Both the position numbers and the translations under genes were made by a program. The notes under the pieces were generated by a model. It had not been told where the DNA came from, ran no database searches, and worked only from the letters and a program-made list of their open reading frames with translations. A stretch of DNA of 64,000 bases from CAYUVA01 sp964448115 [NCBI: uncultured bacterium] (GTDB lineage Bacteria > CAYUVA01): positions 1 through 64,000 of the forward strand of contig CAYUVA010000012.1 in NCBI GenBank assembly GCA_964448115.1, read 5' to 3'. Below, in pieces: positions 24,510 to 33,925 of this stretch. Numbering within the stretch: the stretch's first letter is position 1; the number at the start of each line of letters is the position of its first letter.

Positions 24510-26555
24510 ATGTCATTAATCGTTCTAAAGGATATCAATAAAAGCTATCCCACCAAGGATCTATTCCAAGGCTTGAACCTTACGGTGAATGATGGGATGA
24601 AGATAGGCTTGCTGGGGCAGAATGGCATCGGTAAGACGACCCTGCTTAACATGATCGCTGGCTTGGAGGAGCCTGATAGCGGAGATGTCTTCATTAAAAA
24701 AGGCTTGCGTATCGGCTACATGGAGCAGGAAGAGAAAATGGATCCCTCAAACACGGTATTCGAGGAGACCTTGAGGGTATTTTCTGAAATTCTTGATATG
24801 GAGCGCTCGATGCGCAGCATTGAAAAACAGATGTCGAATATTAGATACGCAAACGACCACGAATACAAGAGTAAGCTCGATGAACAATACGATAAACTAA
24901 CCCAGTTGTACATCAATAAAGGTGGATACGAGATTCATAACCGGGTGGAGGCGGTGCTATTTGGGCTGGCATTCAGCAAGGCGACAATAAATTCACCCAT
25001 ATCAGAGCTATCTGGCGGTCAAATTCGCAAGATCGCGCTCGCCAAGCTTCTTCTACTTGAGCCAGATGTAATGCTGCTCGATGAGCCGACAAATCATCTG
25101 GACCTGGCATCGATCCTCTGGTTCGAGGAGTTCCTCAAGCAATATCCCAAGACCTTCATGCTGGTCAGCCATGATCGCTGGCTGCTCGCCGAGACGGTGA
25201 ATCACTGCATCGAGATCGAGGATAAAAAGGCGGTCGTGTATGCGGGAGGCTTCGACTTTTACCTGGACGAGAAACAAAGGCGCGCACAGCGGCTTGAACA
25301 CCAATACGAGCTGCAAAGAAAGGAAATACGCAGGCAAGAGGAGTTCATCCGAAGAAATATAGCTGCCCAGAAGTCCAAGCAAGCCAAATCGCGAAGAAAG
25401 ATGCTGCAAAAAATGGACAAGATAGACCTGCCGAGCAGAGAGAAAAAGCTCAGACACATCGATATAGTCAAATCGAGCAGAGGCGGTGCTTACACGGTTC
25501 GCATGGAAAATGTATCCTTCGGCTATGATAGGATGGCTCAACTCTTCACCGAGCTTAGCCTGGAGATCTACCGCGGGGAAAGCGTTGCACTTTTAGGAGC
25601 CAACGGCAGTGGCAAGACCACCCTTTTACGACTGATAATGGGTGAGTTAAAGCCGGATCTTGGCACCATCAAGCTGGGACACGATATCAATATCGGCTAC
25701 TTCGATCAGAGGTTGGCGATCATCAATCCCCAAAAGACCGTGCTTGAGGATGTTTGGGACGATTTTTCCCATCTCTCTTACATCGAGATGCGCGGCGAGC
25801 TAGGGCGTTTTCTTTTCGGTGATGACAAGGTAAACCGACCGGTTCATACCCTAAGCGGTGGAGAAAAAAGTCGATTATGCCTGCTGAAACTGATCCTGCG
25901 CAATCCTAATTTTCTTATCCTGGACGAGCCGACCAATCATCTTGATGTAAACTCCATAGAGGTCATCGAGGAGGCACTGCTTAGATATGATGGTACCGTA
26001 CTTGTAGTCTCACACGACCGCAGCTTCCTGGACAACATAGTTGAGAGAATCCTTTATCTTAAGGACGGAAAAATCGAGGAATTCCTGGGCAGCTACGCGG
26101 AGATAAAAGGCAACATAGAGGCTATGCTTGCCGCAGATAACAAGCAAGGCGATTTTATAGAAACTGAAAAGGAAAAAGCCGATCTGGCTGCAAAAGAGAA
26201 AAAACAAGAAATAAAAAACATTCAATCACTAGAAAAAAGCGATCTTGCAAAAACGAAAAAGAAACGGAAAAAGAGAAAACCACCAACAACAGGTACTCCA
26301 AAAACCCTCAATAAAAACCCGGCTAGAGATAAAAATAAAAAGAATCAACGACTTGTCGAGCTTAAGCTAGAGCTACTCGAAAAGAAGATTTATGAAAAGG
26401 AGGAAAAACTCGCCCAGATCGCAAATAAACTCCAGGATGATGATACATACATCAATGGTGAACTCGTCCGCTCGTTAAACGATGAATACAAGCAGTTAAA
26501 AAAAGAGCTGGATGACCTATACTGGGAATGGAATGACATGACCAGGAATCTTTAA
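24510..26555 (+). CDS. ABC-F family ATPase
   Basis: A 681-residue soluble protein with two ABC domains and no membrane helices, as in ribosome-acting ABC-F proteins (EttA/Uup/YheS). Domain 1 has GQNGIGKTT, signature LSGGQIRKIALAKL and DEPTNHLDL. Domain 2 has GANGSGKTT, LSGGEKSRLC and DEPTNHLDV. The interdomain linker (about 245-330) is rich in Arg/Lys. After domain 2, residues about 560-620 form a Lys/Pro-rich tract, followed by a coiled coil with LEKKIYEKEEKLAQIANKL, like the Uup C-terminal DNA-binding region. It probably acts on ribosomes; Uup/YheS-type roles are possible. Confidence 0.9.
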   Translation: MSLIVLKDINKSYPTKDLFQGLNLTVNDGMKIGLLGQNGIGKTTLLNMIAGLEEPDSGDVFIKKGLRIGYMEQEEKMDPSNTVFEETLRVFSEILDMERSMRSIEKQMSNIRYANDHEYKSKLDEQYDKLTQLYINKGGYEIHNRVEAVLFGLAFSKATINSPISELSGGQIRKIALAKLLLLEPDVMLLDEPTNHLDLASILWFEEFLKQYPKTFMLVSHDRWLLAETVNHCIEIEDKKAVVYAGGFDFYLDEKQRRAQRLEHQYELQRKEIRRQEEFIRRNIAAQKSKQAKSRRKMLQKMDKIDLPSREKKLRHIDIVKSSRGGAYTVRMENVSFGYDRMAQLFTELSLEIYRGESVALLGANGSGKTTLLRLIMGELKPDLGTIKLGHDINIGYFDQRLAIINPQKTVLEDVWDDFSHLSYIEMRGELGRFLFGDDKVNRPVHTLSGGEKSRLCLLKLILRNPNFLILDEPTNHLDVNSIEVIEEALLRYDGTVLVVSHDRSFLDNIVERILYLKDGKIEEFLGSYAEIKGNIEAMLAADNKQGDFIETEKEKADLAAKEKKQEIKNIQSLEKSDLAKTKKKRKKRKPPTTGTPKTLNKNPARDKNKKNQRLVELKLELLEKKIYEKEEKLAQIANKLQDDDTYINGELVRSLNDEYKQLKKELDDLYWEWNDMTRNL

Positions 26556-26567
26556 TAATGCATAAGC

Positions 26568-28541
26568 ATGTTGATTCGTTTACATAGGGACAAGCTGAGC
26601 GGAAAGCTGGAGATAGCCTTAACTGGCATAATGATCCTTTATATCCTGGTCATGGTTCAAGCCAAGCTGAACTGTTTCGATCTCTTTTTACACCTGGCAA
26701 CCGGCAGGTATATCATTGAAAATTCGAGCATCCCTAGGCAGGATGTCTTCTCGTTCACCAATCTGGGTCGCCCCTGGACATGCCACGAGTGGGGATTCGG
26801 GGTGTTTATCTACTTACTCTACAAGGCAATCGGCTTGGAGTTGCTGAGCCTGCTAAAGCCGATCCTCATCGGGCTAACATTCTATCTATGTATCAGGATC
26901 ACCAGGTTGAAGGGCGCCCAGGCTTGGGCTTTATTCATCCCCATATTCCTCTCGCTGAAGCCGGTACACTTCAACATGTTGCTTCGCCCACAATTGTTGA
27001 CCTTCATGTTCTTAGTGCTAGTGCAATATCTACTGGAGCGAAACCGCTACTCAGGGGAAAAAAGGTTGCTATACCTGCTTCCACCGATATTCTTGATCTG
27101 GGCTAATGTGCATGGGGCGGTTATTATCGGCATGGGTTATTATCTGCTTTATTTGGTCGCCTGCTTCATGGACTTGAAGCTTAACCTCCCAATAGGCACG
27201 AGTATCGATAAAGAAAGGATGCTGAAGGCATTTTGCCACGCATTATTGATGCTACCAGTTTCATGGTTGGTTAGCCTGCTGAATCCCAGCAATATCGGTA
27301 TTTATACCTACTATTTCAAGGTAAGGGGTCTTACAAAGGATATCTTCATCCTCGAATGGCAACCACCCACCTTAAGTGGTCATAGCTGGTTCTTCGTATA
27401 TTTTGCTTTCGCTGTCATCATGTTTCTCCTATGCTGGCGAAGGTTCGGTGCTGTTGAGCTATTTACCCTTATCGCCTTTGGTTACCTGGGATTATCCGCG
27501 CGCAGAAACATGGCAATATTTGTATTTATGAGCCTTCCCATTGTCGCCCTGGCTATAACAACTGCTGGAAAATGGATATATAAAAAGCTGGGGAATAAAC
27601 CCCTTCGCCGATGCTTGCAGGTCGTCTATGCGGCTGTAATACTTGGCTTGGGATCATTCATGGCAATCAGTGTGATAAACGATTGGCGCCTGAAGTACGG
27701 GATTGGAGTCGAAGAGAAACAATATCCCCAAAGGGCAGCGGACTTCATCGAACAGAATCAGCTTGTCGGACAGATGTTCAATTCATACCAGATCGGGGGC
27801 TACCTTATCTGGAGATTCTATGGCCAAAGACAGGTGTTCTACGATGGCAGAACCGTTCTGCACAGCTCACTTCTGACCAAGCTAACCCGGCAGACCTGGG
27901 AGAGGATCTTTGAGGATCTGGAGATAAACTTTTGCATAATCAGCAGCCCCTGGAAGCACGCGGTGGTGGAGAACCTGGTCATACAAGACTTAGAAGCCTG
28001 GCGCCTGGTTTACTGGGATGCCGAGTACCTTGTCTATCTCAAGGATGATGTCATAAATCAACCGGTCATAGAGCAACACGGATACCAGTACGCCAATCCA
28101 TCGATTCTGGTCAGCTCGCTGCCGATAAGTGAATACCCGATACTCATCGAGGAGCTTGAGCGAAATCTGGCTCTTGCGCCCGACAATCCGATGGCATTGA
28201 CCATGCTGGCAACGGTTTATGCCATACAAGGTGGTGCTGCAAATAAAGCCGAGGCGATGAGACTGCTCAGGGAGGCAATAGAGCTGGATCCTCGCTTCGC
28301 AAAGGCTTATGCCAGGCTCTCTTACCTTTACTACCAGATTGGGAAATATTCCGATTCGGTTGACTTTGGATTAAAAGCCATGCAGCTCGGCGTTCAGACC
28401 GATGAATTATGGTTTCTGGTCGGCAAGGCTTATGTGAAACTGGGTGATAAAAAAAAGGCAGCCTCGATCTTTCGCAACTTAAACCAAAAGGGCTTCATCG
28501 ATGATGAGCTACTTTATTACCTGAAGCTGGCAGAGGGATGA
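26568..28541 (+). CDS. Polytopic membrane protein with C-terminal TPR repeats
   Basis: The 657-residue protein has about ten membrane helices (about 15-390), a short extracytoplasmic segment, and TPR-like repeats (about 540-650: NPMALTMLATVYAIQGG, RFAKAYARLSYLYYQIGKYSDSVDFG). The early loop holds D-x-F-x-H-L-A-T-G-R and a WTCHEWGF segment, resembling GT-C/PMT-like glycosyltransferase relatives, but no certain catalytic signature is claimed. It begins 12 bases after the ABC-F stop and is followed by two radical SAM genes. It could handle a lipid-linked sugar. Function not assigned. Confidence 0.75.
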   Translation: MLIRLHRDKLSGKLEIALTGIMILYILVMVQAKLNCFDLFLHLATGRYIIENSSIPRQDVFSFTNLGRPWTCHEWGFGVFIYLLYKAIGLELLSLLKPILIGLTFYLCIRITRLKGAQAWALFIPIFLSLKPVHFNMLLRPQLLTFMFLVLVQYLLERNRYSGEKRLLYLLPPIFLIWANVHGAVIIGMGYYLLYLVACFMDLKLNLPIGTSIDKERMLKAFCHALLMLPVSWLVSLLNPSNIGIYTYYFKVRGLTKDIFILEWQPPTLSGHSWFFVYFAFAVIMFLLCWRRFGAVELFTLIAFGYLGLSARRNMAIFVFMSLPIVALAITTAGKWIYKKLGNKPLRRCLQVVYAAVILGLGSFMAISVINDWRLKYGIGVEEKQYPQRAADFIEQNQLVGQMFNSYQIGGYLIWRFYGQRQVFYDGRTVLHSSLLTKLTRQTWERIFEDLEINFCIISSPWKHAVVENLVIQDLEAWRLVYWDAEYLVYLKDDVINQPVIEQHGYQYANPSILVSSLPISEYPILIEELERNLALAPDNPMALTMLATVYAIQGGAANKAEAMRLLREAIELDPRFAKAYARLSYLYYQIGKYSDSVDFGLKAMQLGVQTDELWFLVGKAYVKLGDKKKAASIFRNLNQKGFIDDELLYYLKLAEG

Positions 28542-28567
28542 AAATTTCACTATACATAGGTGCATAA

Positions 28568-29581
28568 ATGGATAAGAGCTTGTTTAACCTCAAGCTGCGC
28601 TACCACCTTGGGCACATAGCCCAACATGTAAACATGCGCCTGCCCAAGAAACAACGATATCCCAAGGCTGTGTTGCTTGAGGTTACCGATGCCTGCAACC
28701 TGTCCTGCTCGATGTGCCCGGTAAACAATCCAGAGGCGGTGCGAAGAAAGAAAAGAAGCTTCATGGAATTCGAGCTTTTCAGGCAGGCGGTAGATGAAAT
28801 AGCCACCTTTGCTCCCTGTCATCTCCAGCCCCAGGGCGGCGGAGAGCCACTACTACATCCACAATTCGAGCAGATGCTAAGATATGCAAGGAAAAAGCCT
28901 GCAATTACCATTGGATTCAACACCAATGCAATGGCTCTTGATGAACATTGGGCGAGACTCTTGGTAGAATTAAAGATAGATGAGATCGGCATCAGCCTCG
29001 ATGCTCACGATGCACAAAGCTTCAAGGAGATAACAGGAAAGGACGGCTTTGAGAAGGTGAACGAAAATATCCATAGGTTGATCGAGGTCAAGCAAGAAAC
29101 AGGTTCCACAAAGCCGATGATAAAGCTCCTGCTGGTCATCATGGATGAGAACAATGAGTATGTTAGCGATTACATAAACAAATGGATACAGCTAGCCGAC
29201 CAGGTATGCATCCAGGCAAAACGGGATATGACCGGCAGAAAAGTGCCCCAACCATTGATTCCCCCTCGCCGTCCTCACCCTTGCACAAGGCTGTTTACCA
29301 CCGCGGTAGTCAACGCCAAGGGAGAGCTTGTATTGTGTTGCGAGGACTGGGACTCGCAGGTAACCTTCGGATGCATTAAAGATAAAAGCATCCTTGAACT
29401 ATGGAATTCCCCCAAGTACGAAGCGTTTCGCAAAAGACACCTATCCGGGAATGTAAAGGGACTGACCTTGTGCCAGGATTGCTATGTCTTATGCAATGAT
29501 CACATAGAGTTCGAGCGACGCCAGGGACTTGTCATACAAAGATCCCTCGCCGTGGAGACCTACACGAGAGCAAGGCAATGA
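28568..29581 (+). CDS. SPASM-type radical SAM protein
   Basis: This 337-residue radical SAM enzyme has CNLSCSMC at about residues 41-48, a GGGEPLLHP SAM-binding motif and a C-terminal cysteine set (HPCTRLFTTAVV, LCCEDWD, LTLCQDCYVLCND) that matches SPASM-like auxiliary cluster ligands. Family members modify peptides, sugars or other small molecules. No short precursor-peptide gene is seen near it. The stop overlaps the start of the next B12-type radical SAM gene (ATGA), so the two are translationally coupled. The ATG at 28568 is 27 bases after the upstream stop. Confidence 0.87.
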   Translation: MDKSLFNLKLRYHLGHIAQHVNMRLPKKQRYPKAVLLEVTDACNLSCSMCPVNNPEAVRRKKRSFMEFELFRQAVDEIATFAPCHLQPQGGGEPLLHPQFEQMLRYARKKPAITIGFNTNAMALDEHWARLLVELKIDEIGISLDAHDAQSFKEITGKDGFEKVNENIHRLIEVKQETGSTKPMIKLLLVIMDENNEYVSDYINKWIQLADQVCIQAKRDMTGRKVPQPLIPPRRPHPCTRLFTTAVVNAKGELVLCCEDWDSQVTFGCIKDKSILELWNSPKYEAFRKRHLSGNVKGLTLCQDCYVLCNDHIEFERRQGLVIQRSLAVETYTRARQ

Positions 29582-31101
29582 CAGCCAGCAACCAGCCCAA
29601 AGTATTGCTCATCTTCCCTCCAACCCATTATCGGAATCATACCCCGCCTTTAAACCTCGCTTACTTATGTGCTTGCCTGAGGAGGGCGGGTTGCTCGGTC
29701 AAGGTGATCGACGCGGCTGCGGTCAAGGTCGATCTAAGCATCGATGAGATAACCTGTCTGGCTAGGGATTATCAGCCGGATCTCATCGGTATCACCATGA
29801 ATGCCCTGTTCATTCTCCCTGCCTACGATCTTGCCCGCCGGTTGCGAGCTATCGGCGTTCCAATAATCGCTGGCGGTCCCCATCCAAGCATTTTGCCTGA
29901 TGAAGCGCTTGAAAATGGCAGCCATATCGTGGTCAGAAACGAGGGTGAGTTGACCGTAATGGAGCTTATCGAGTGGCTGCGGGGGAATAGAAGGCTGGAG
30001 GAGATCGCCGGCATCAGCTTTATGAAAGACGGCGTGGCGAAACATAATCCACCTCGAGCCCTTATCGATGATCTCGATTCGCTGCCATTTCCGGATAAGG
30101 ATATCTTTGAGCGCGCCGATTATATAGAAGACTCCGAGCTTTACCAGTGCTATGGAACTATCTTCTCCAGCCGCGGCTGCCCGCATAATTGCACATATTG
30201 CAATAAGAGCGTCTTCGGTAGGGTAGTGCGCGCTCGCAGCCCGGAAAATGTCCTTGAGGAGATGCTTTATCTAAGGCGAAATTATGATGTAACCGCCTTC
30301 GAGTTCCTCGATGACACCTTCTCGCTTCGCTTAGATAGGGTCGATAAGATCTGCGATATGATCCTCGCTGAACCGGAGCTGAAGGGGATCTGCTGGCAGT
30401 GCACCACTCGCATGGATCTCACCTCGGACGAGCTGCTTCAAAAGATGCGCCAGGCAGGGTGTTTCAGGCTATTTTACGGCATGGAAAGCGGAGACCAGGA
30501 GACGCTCAAGAGAGTAAATAAGCGCTTGAACATCGAAAAGGCGGTGCAGGTGCTGAAGTGGACACATGATCTGAAGATGCGTTCCATCGTTGCTTTTATG
30601 TTCGGCTTCCCATGGGAGACAACCAAACATGTCTCCAATACCTACTCCCTGCTCCGGCGCATAAGTCCTTATGTCGATGAGTACAACCCATTGGGGATGT
30701 TAGTTCCGGTGCCGGGCACGCCGATGTATGAGCAGTATCACCGGGAATATGGCTTCACTGACTGGTGGCTTATGCCGAGCTTCGGCATCAGGTATCGCTC
30801 AAACCAGTACTTCCCTTATTTTCGGCGCCGATTCTTCAATGACTTCGCTTTGCTGGAGGATGGCTTTTTCAGTTACCCGCCGGCGGTTAAAAGAGAGATA
30901 AAAAGATGCCTTCGCTTCATCGGCAAGCACAACATCTATAAAAACAATCCGCGCATCAAGGCTCATACCATTTATTGCTTCGTCCTTATATCAAAGGTTC
31001 TGTATAGGGTGCATCCCAAGCTGGAGCAGCTCGTATTCTTCATACTAGGCAGGATAAAAAAGATCATTTTTAATTATTCGTTCAGAATAACAAGGAACTA
31101 G
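29578..31101 (+). CDS. B12-binding-type radical SAM protein
   Basis: The 507-residue protein has an N-terminal Rossmann-like cobalamin-binding-type domain (about 8-140: VLLIFPPTHY..LNLAYLCACLRRAG, IAGGPHPS) and a radical SAM core with SSRGCPHNCTYCNK (CxxxCxxC, about residues 200-207). Enzymes of this class often methylate inactive carbons, or act on lipids and natural products. The usual lower B12-ligand motif (DxHxxG) is not evident, so base-off binding may apply. The C-terminal tail is basic and partly hydrophobic, as in membrane-associated relatives. It is coupled to the SPASM gene. Confidence 0.85.
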   Translation: MTASNQPKVLLIFPPTHYRNHTPPLNLAYLCACLRRAGCSVKVIDAAAVKVDLSIDEITCLARDYQPDLIGITMNALFILPAYDLARRLRAIGVPIIAGGPHPSILPDEALENGSHIVVRNEGELTVMELIEWLRGNRRLEEIAGISFMKDGVAKHNPPRALIDDLDSLPFPDKDIFERADYIEDSELYQCYGTIFSSRGCPHNCTYCNKSVFGRVVRARSPENVLEEMLYLRRNYDVTAFEFLDDTFSLRLDRVDKICDMILAEPELKGICWQCTTRMDLTSDELLQKMRQAGCFRLFYGMESGDQETLKRVNKRLNIEKAVQVLKWTHDLKMRSIVAFMFGFPWETTKHVSNTYSLLRRISPYVDEYNPLGMLVPVPGTPMYEQYHREYGFTDWWLMPSFGIRYRSNQYFPYFRRRFFNDFALLEDGFFSYPPAVKREIKRCLRFIGKHNIYKNNPRIKAHTIYCFVLISKVLYRVHPKLEQLVFFILGRIKKIIFNYSFRITRN

Positions 31102-31145
31102 AAAACTGTATTTAGATAACTAGGAACTAATAAACAAGAAACTAA

Positions 31146-32918
31146 TTATCGAGATAAAGAATACATAATATCTTCCAGGCGACCATCCTTAAACATCAGC
31201 ACCACATTATCGTATTTTAGGCGTTCAATGGTCTCAAGGTTATCATCGGGAAGTGAAATATTAAGGAAGGCAGCCGTCTCTTCTATGCCCATGCCAGGCT
31301 CCAGGAAATCTGTGATCCCATCGCAGGTGAAATCGATGAATCGGTCATCACAATAGCATCTGTCCTCATAGCTTCGGAAAACTCCGCTCATGTAACCATT
31401 CTCGAACAGGTAGGAGGCATAGCCCCTGGGGGTGCTATAGATGGCGATAAAAGGAGCCTCCTGGTTATCGACCTCTACGAATCCCCTTGAGTAAGATCGA
31501 TTTATCTTTACAATAAAATCAGGCTTGCCAGCGAGGCTCGTGAAGTAATCCACTGGTGAAAGATTCAACGCCATAAGAAACTTATGCTCCTTAGCCATCT
31601 GCTGATCGACCTCTAGCGGTTTCAATCCTGTGGATAATAGTCTTATCTTGTCGGTAAGGATCTGTCGGAAGCTGAGTTCTCCAACGGTTGGAATATAGCC
31701 GCTTGCGAATTGGTGCAAAAACAAGGCATTGTAGGCAACAAGAACCAGGTACAAAGCAACCGTCGGTATGGACAGTCTTCTTCCACTGACTTGCTGGAGT
31801 AACTCGGCAGCGCCAAAGGCGATTATGGCCGTAACGCAGGCGAACTGCCTTAAGCCATAATGCATCCCGATGCCATAAAACTTGACACAACTGTTTATGT
31901 AGGCTTGCATGAAAAAGGCTATCAGCAGCGAGATCAGAAGTAACCTTCTTCTTGCGCCGATTATCAATCCGATCAAGCCGATACCTAAAAAAGGTGTCCA
32001 GACCAATAAACCGTGGTTGGTGGAGAAGAACATGGACAACAGCTTGGGATGCTGCGGACGCAGAAACGAGCTGCCTGCATAATAATATACGAAAAGTTTC
32101 TCGTGGATATACTGCCAGTAGATGATCTGCGGAGAGAATCCGATCAGCGCTGATGGGATGATCAAAGCGTTGATGCCGATTATACGGGGGATTATGATGA
32201 AGTTTCTCGATCTCATCGCCTGGTATAGCCTCCAGATCATATCAAGCAGCGGCAGGATCAGAAAAAGTCCATTCTGCCAGCGCACCAGGATCATCATCCC
32301 CCCTGCCAGCCCGAGTATAATCATGCTCCTTGCCGTGGGATCATTCCTCTGCTGATGCCAATAGTAGATAAAAAGGGTAACCGCAAAGAATGAAGGGGCG
32401 TGGTTCATCGTGGTCTGCCATATTGTGGTGTTCAGGGTCGCTGTTCCCGCGACCGCAGCTAATGAGCATAACCCGCTTATCCATATCGGGTAGTGGCTCC
32501 TCAGCAGCCGAAAGGTCAGCGCAATGCCAATGAAGCTGTATAATAGGTTGGCAAAGTAGGCTGAAAATCGGTGGAATAGCGACATTGGGTCCGTGGATAC
32601 CGCAAATCCAAGCTTGGATAGGATGATGCTAAGAAGATGAAAGAGCGAAAAAAATGGCGCCCAGAGAAGAGCCGTGCCAACTGGAACCGAGTGATAATGA
32701 CCTCGCTGTGGATTAAGCAGAACCTGCCTCTCCATCCACCAGAAGCTACGGTCGAATATAAAGCTGACCACCTGGCTATAGTATCCGTTGGCATCCCCCT
32801 CAAGAATCGGCTTGATATCGAGACGCACCTGTATCACGAAGAAAAGGGCTAGAATAAACAAAGCAGCCAATACCCAAAAAAATGGAAGCTCACCTGAAAT
32901 CTTATCTTTGAGGCTCAT
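31146..32918 (-). CDS. Polytopic membrane protein, GT-C-like
   Basis: The 590-residue protein has about ten membrane helices (residues about 12-420) and a C-terminal soluble part (about 430-590). The first extracytoplasmic loop contains LEGDANGYYSQVV, with an Asp early in the loop, as in GT-C glycosyltransferases and PMT-type proteins. No named family is claimed. It converges with the B12-type radical SAM gene. The start (ATG at 32918) lies about 196 bases from the DnaQ-like gene end. Probably an envelope glycan or lipid protein. Confidence 0.7.
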   Translation of the reverse strand: MSLKDKISGELPFFWVLAALFILALFFVIQVRLDIKPILEGDANGYYSQVVSFIFDRSFWWMERQVLLNPQRGHYHSVPVGTALLWAPFFSLFHLLSIILSKLGFAVSTDPMSLFHRFSAYFANLLYSFIGIALTFRLLRSHYPIWISGLCSLAAVAGTATLNTTIWQTTMNHAPSFFAVTLFIYYWHQQRNDPTARSMIILGLAGGMMILVRWQNGLFLILPLLDMIWRLYQAMRSRNFIIIPRIIGINALIIPSALIGFSPQIIYWQYIHEKLFVYYYAGSSFLRPQHPKLLSMFFSTNHGLLVWTPFLGIGLIGLIIGARRRLLLISLLIAFFMQAYINSCVKFYGIGMHYGLRQFACVTAIIAFGAAELLQQVSGRRLSIPTVALYLVLVAYNALFLHQFASGYIPTVGELSFRQILTDKIRLLSTGLKPLEVDQQMAKEHKFLMALNLSPVDYFTSLAGKPDFIVKINRSYSRGFVEVDNQEAPFIAIYSTPRGYASYLFENGYMSGVFRSYEDRCYCDDRFIDFTCDGITDFLEPGMGIEETAAFLNISLPDDNLETIERLKYDNVVLMFKDGRLEDIMYSLSR

Positions 32919-33114
32919 GAGGATAGCCTTTATACTAAACTCTCCTCTCGGTTTCGTTTACAGGCGCAACTTGGACTATCTCTTGATTTAATCTACCATA
33001 TCTCTCATGTGAAGAGGTAATTTTTTTCGGTCAAGTCTGTTTTTTCCTGTAAAATCTGACATGGCTTAAACTACCACCGGAGCGAATCCGAGGATCAGGA
33101 TTATTCAGTCTATT

Positions 33115-33921
33115 TTAGCTGCGCTCGAAGCGATCTGAATTCTGGAATTCCTTGAGCTGCTCAATAGTCTCTAACCCTAGCTCCTCGGCAATCTGTAGTA
33201 GCCTTATGAAGACCTGCGCGCAAGCCCTAGCGTCCCCAAGCGCCCTATGCCGGCCGCTAATATTTATATTCAACGCATGGCAAAGGTCATCCAGATTCCT
33301 CCTCTTCTGCCCTCGCATCAATCTTCGCGCCAGCTTGACTGTGCAGAAACGTTCATTAGTAATTACCTGACCCGAATAGCGACGAATCTCCTCTTTGATA
33401 AATCCGAAGTCGAAATGTACATTATGCGCAACCATAGCCCTATCTCCCATGAAGTCTATAAATCGAGGCATTACCTCCTCGGCTCTGGGCGCCTTTTGTA
33501 CCATTAGCTGGGTTATGCCGGTCAATCGCTCGATAAAGGATGGTATCTCACAGCAGGGATTGACCAGAGATACGAATTGATCCACCACCTTGCCTTGGCT
33601 TATGATCACACCAGCTATTTCAGTTATTCGCGAGTTCCTCGGCGAGATGCCGGTAGTCTCCACATCCACGGCTATATATTCGAGGTCGGTCAGGAACTTG
33701 CGCTCAAGGATATCCTGCCTTTTGCACCAGTAGCCGTTTTGATCCTTGATGAAGCGATGATCTCGATGAAACAAGGCATCGACTATCTTCTCCGCCATTT
33801 GGTCGTTGCCACCCTCCAGAAGCAGATAATCCGAGTAGATCTCTGTATAGTGAAGCGACTCTTTATCATTCAACACCTGATCAATGCGGTTGATGATCTC
33901 GTTGTCATCGATAAGTTTCAT
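33115..33921 (-). CDS. DnaQ-like 3'-5' exonuclease with N-terminal extension
   Basis: The 268-residue protein ends in a DEDDh exonuclease (about 80-250): IAVDVETTGIS (first Asp and Glu), HNVHFDFGFI (third acidic residue) and HRALGDA (His and last Asp). The order and spacing match DnaQ/PolC epsilon-type proofreading exonucleases. The first 75 residues look like a winged-helix-type domain (KESLHYTEIYSDYL, HRDHRFIKDQNGYWC). No polymerase domain is attached. The gene starts four bases after the stop of the SpeE-like membrane gene on the same strand. Role likely in DNA repair or RNA turnover, not resolved. Confidence 0.87.
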   Translation of the reverse strand: MKLIDDNEIINRIDQVLNDKESLHYTEIYSDYLLLEGGNDQMAEKIVDALFHRDHRFIKDQNGYWCKRQDILERKFLTDLEYIAVDVETTGISPRNSRITEIAGVIISQGKVVDQFVSLVNPCCEIPSFIERLTGITQLMVQKAPRAEEVMPRFIDFMGDRAMVAHNVHFDFGFIKEEIRRYSGQVITNERFCTVKLARRLMRGQKRRNLDDLCHALNINISGRHRALGDARACAQVFIRLLQIAEELGLETIEQLKEFQNSDRFERS

Positions 33922-33925
33922 CTTT

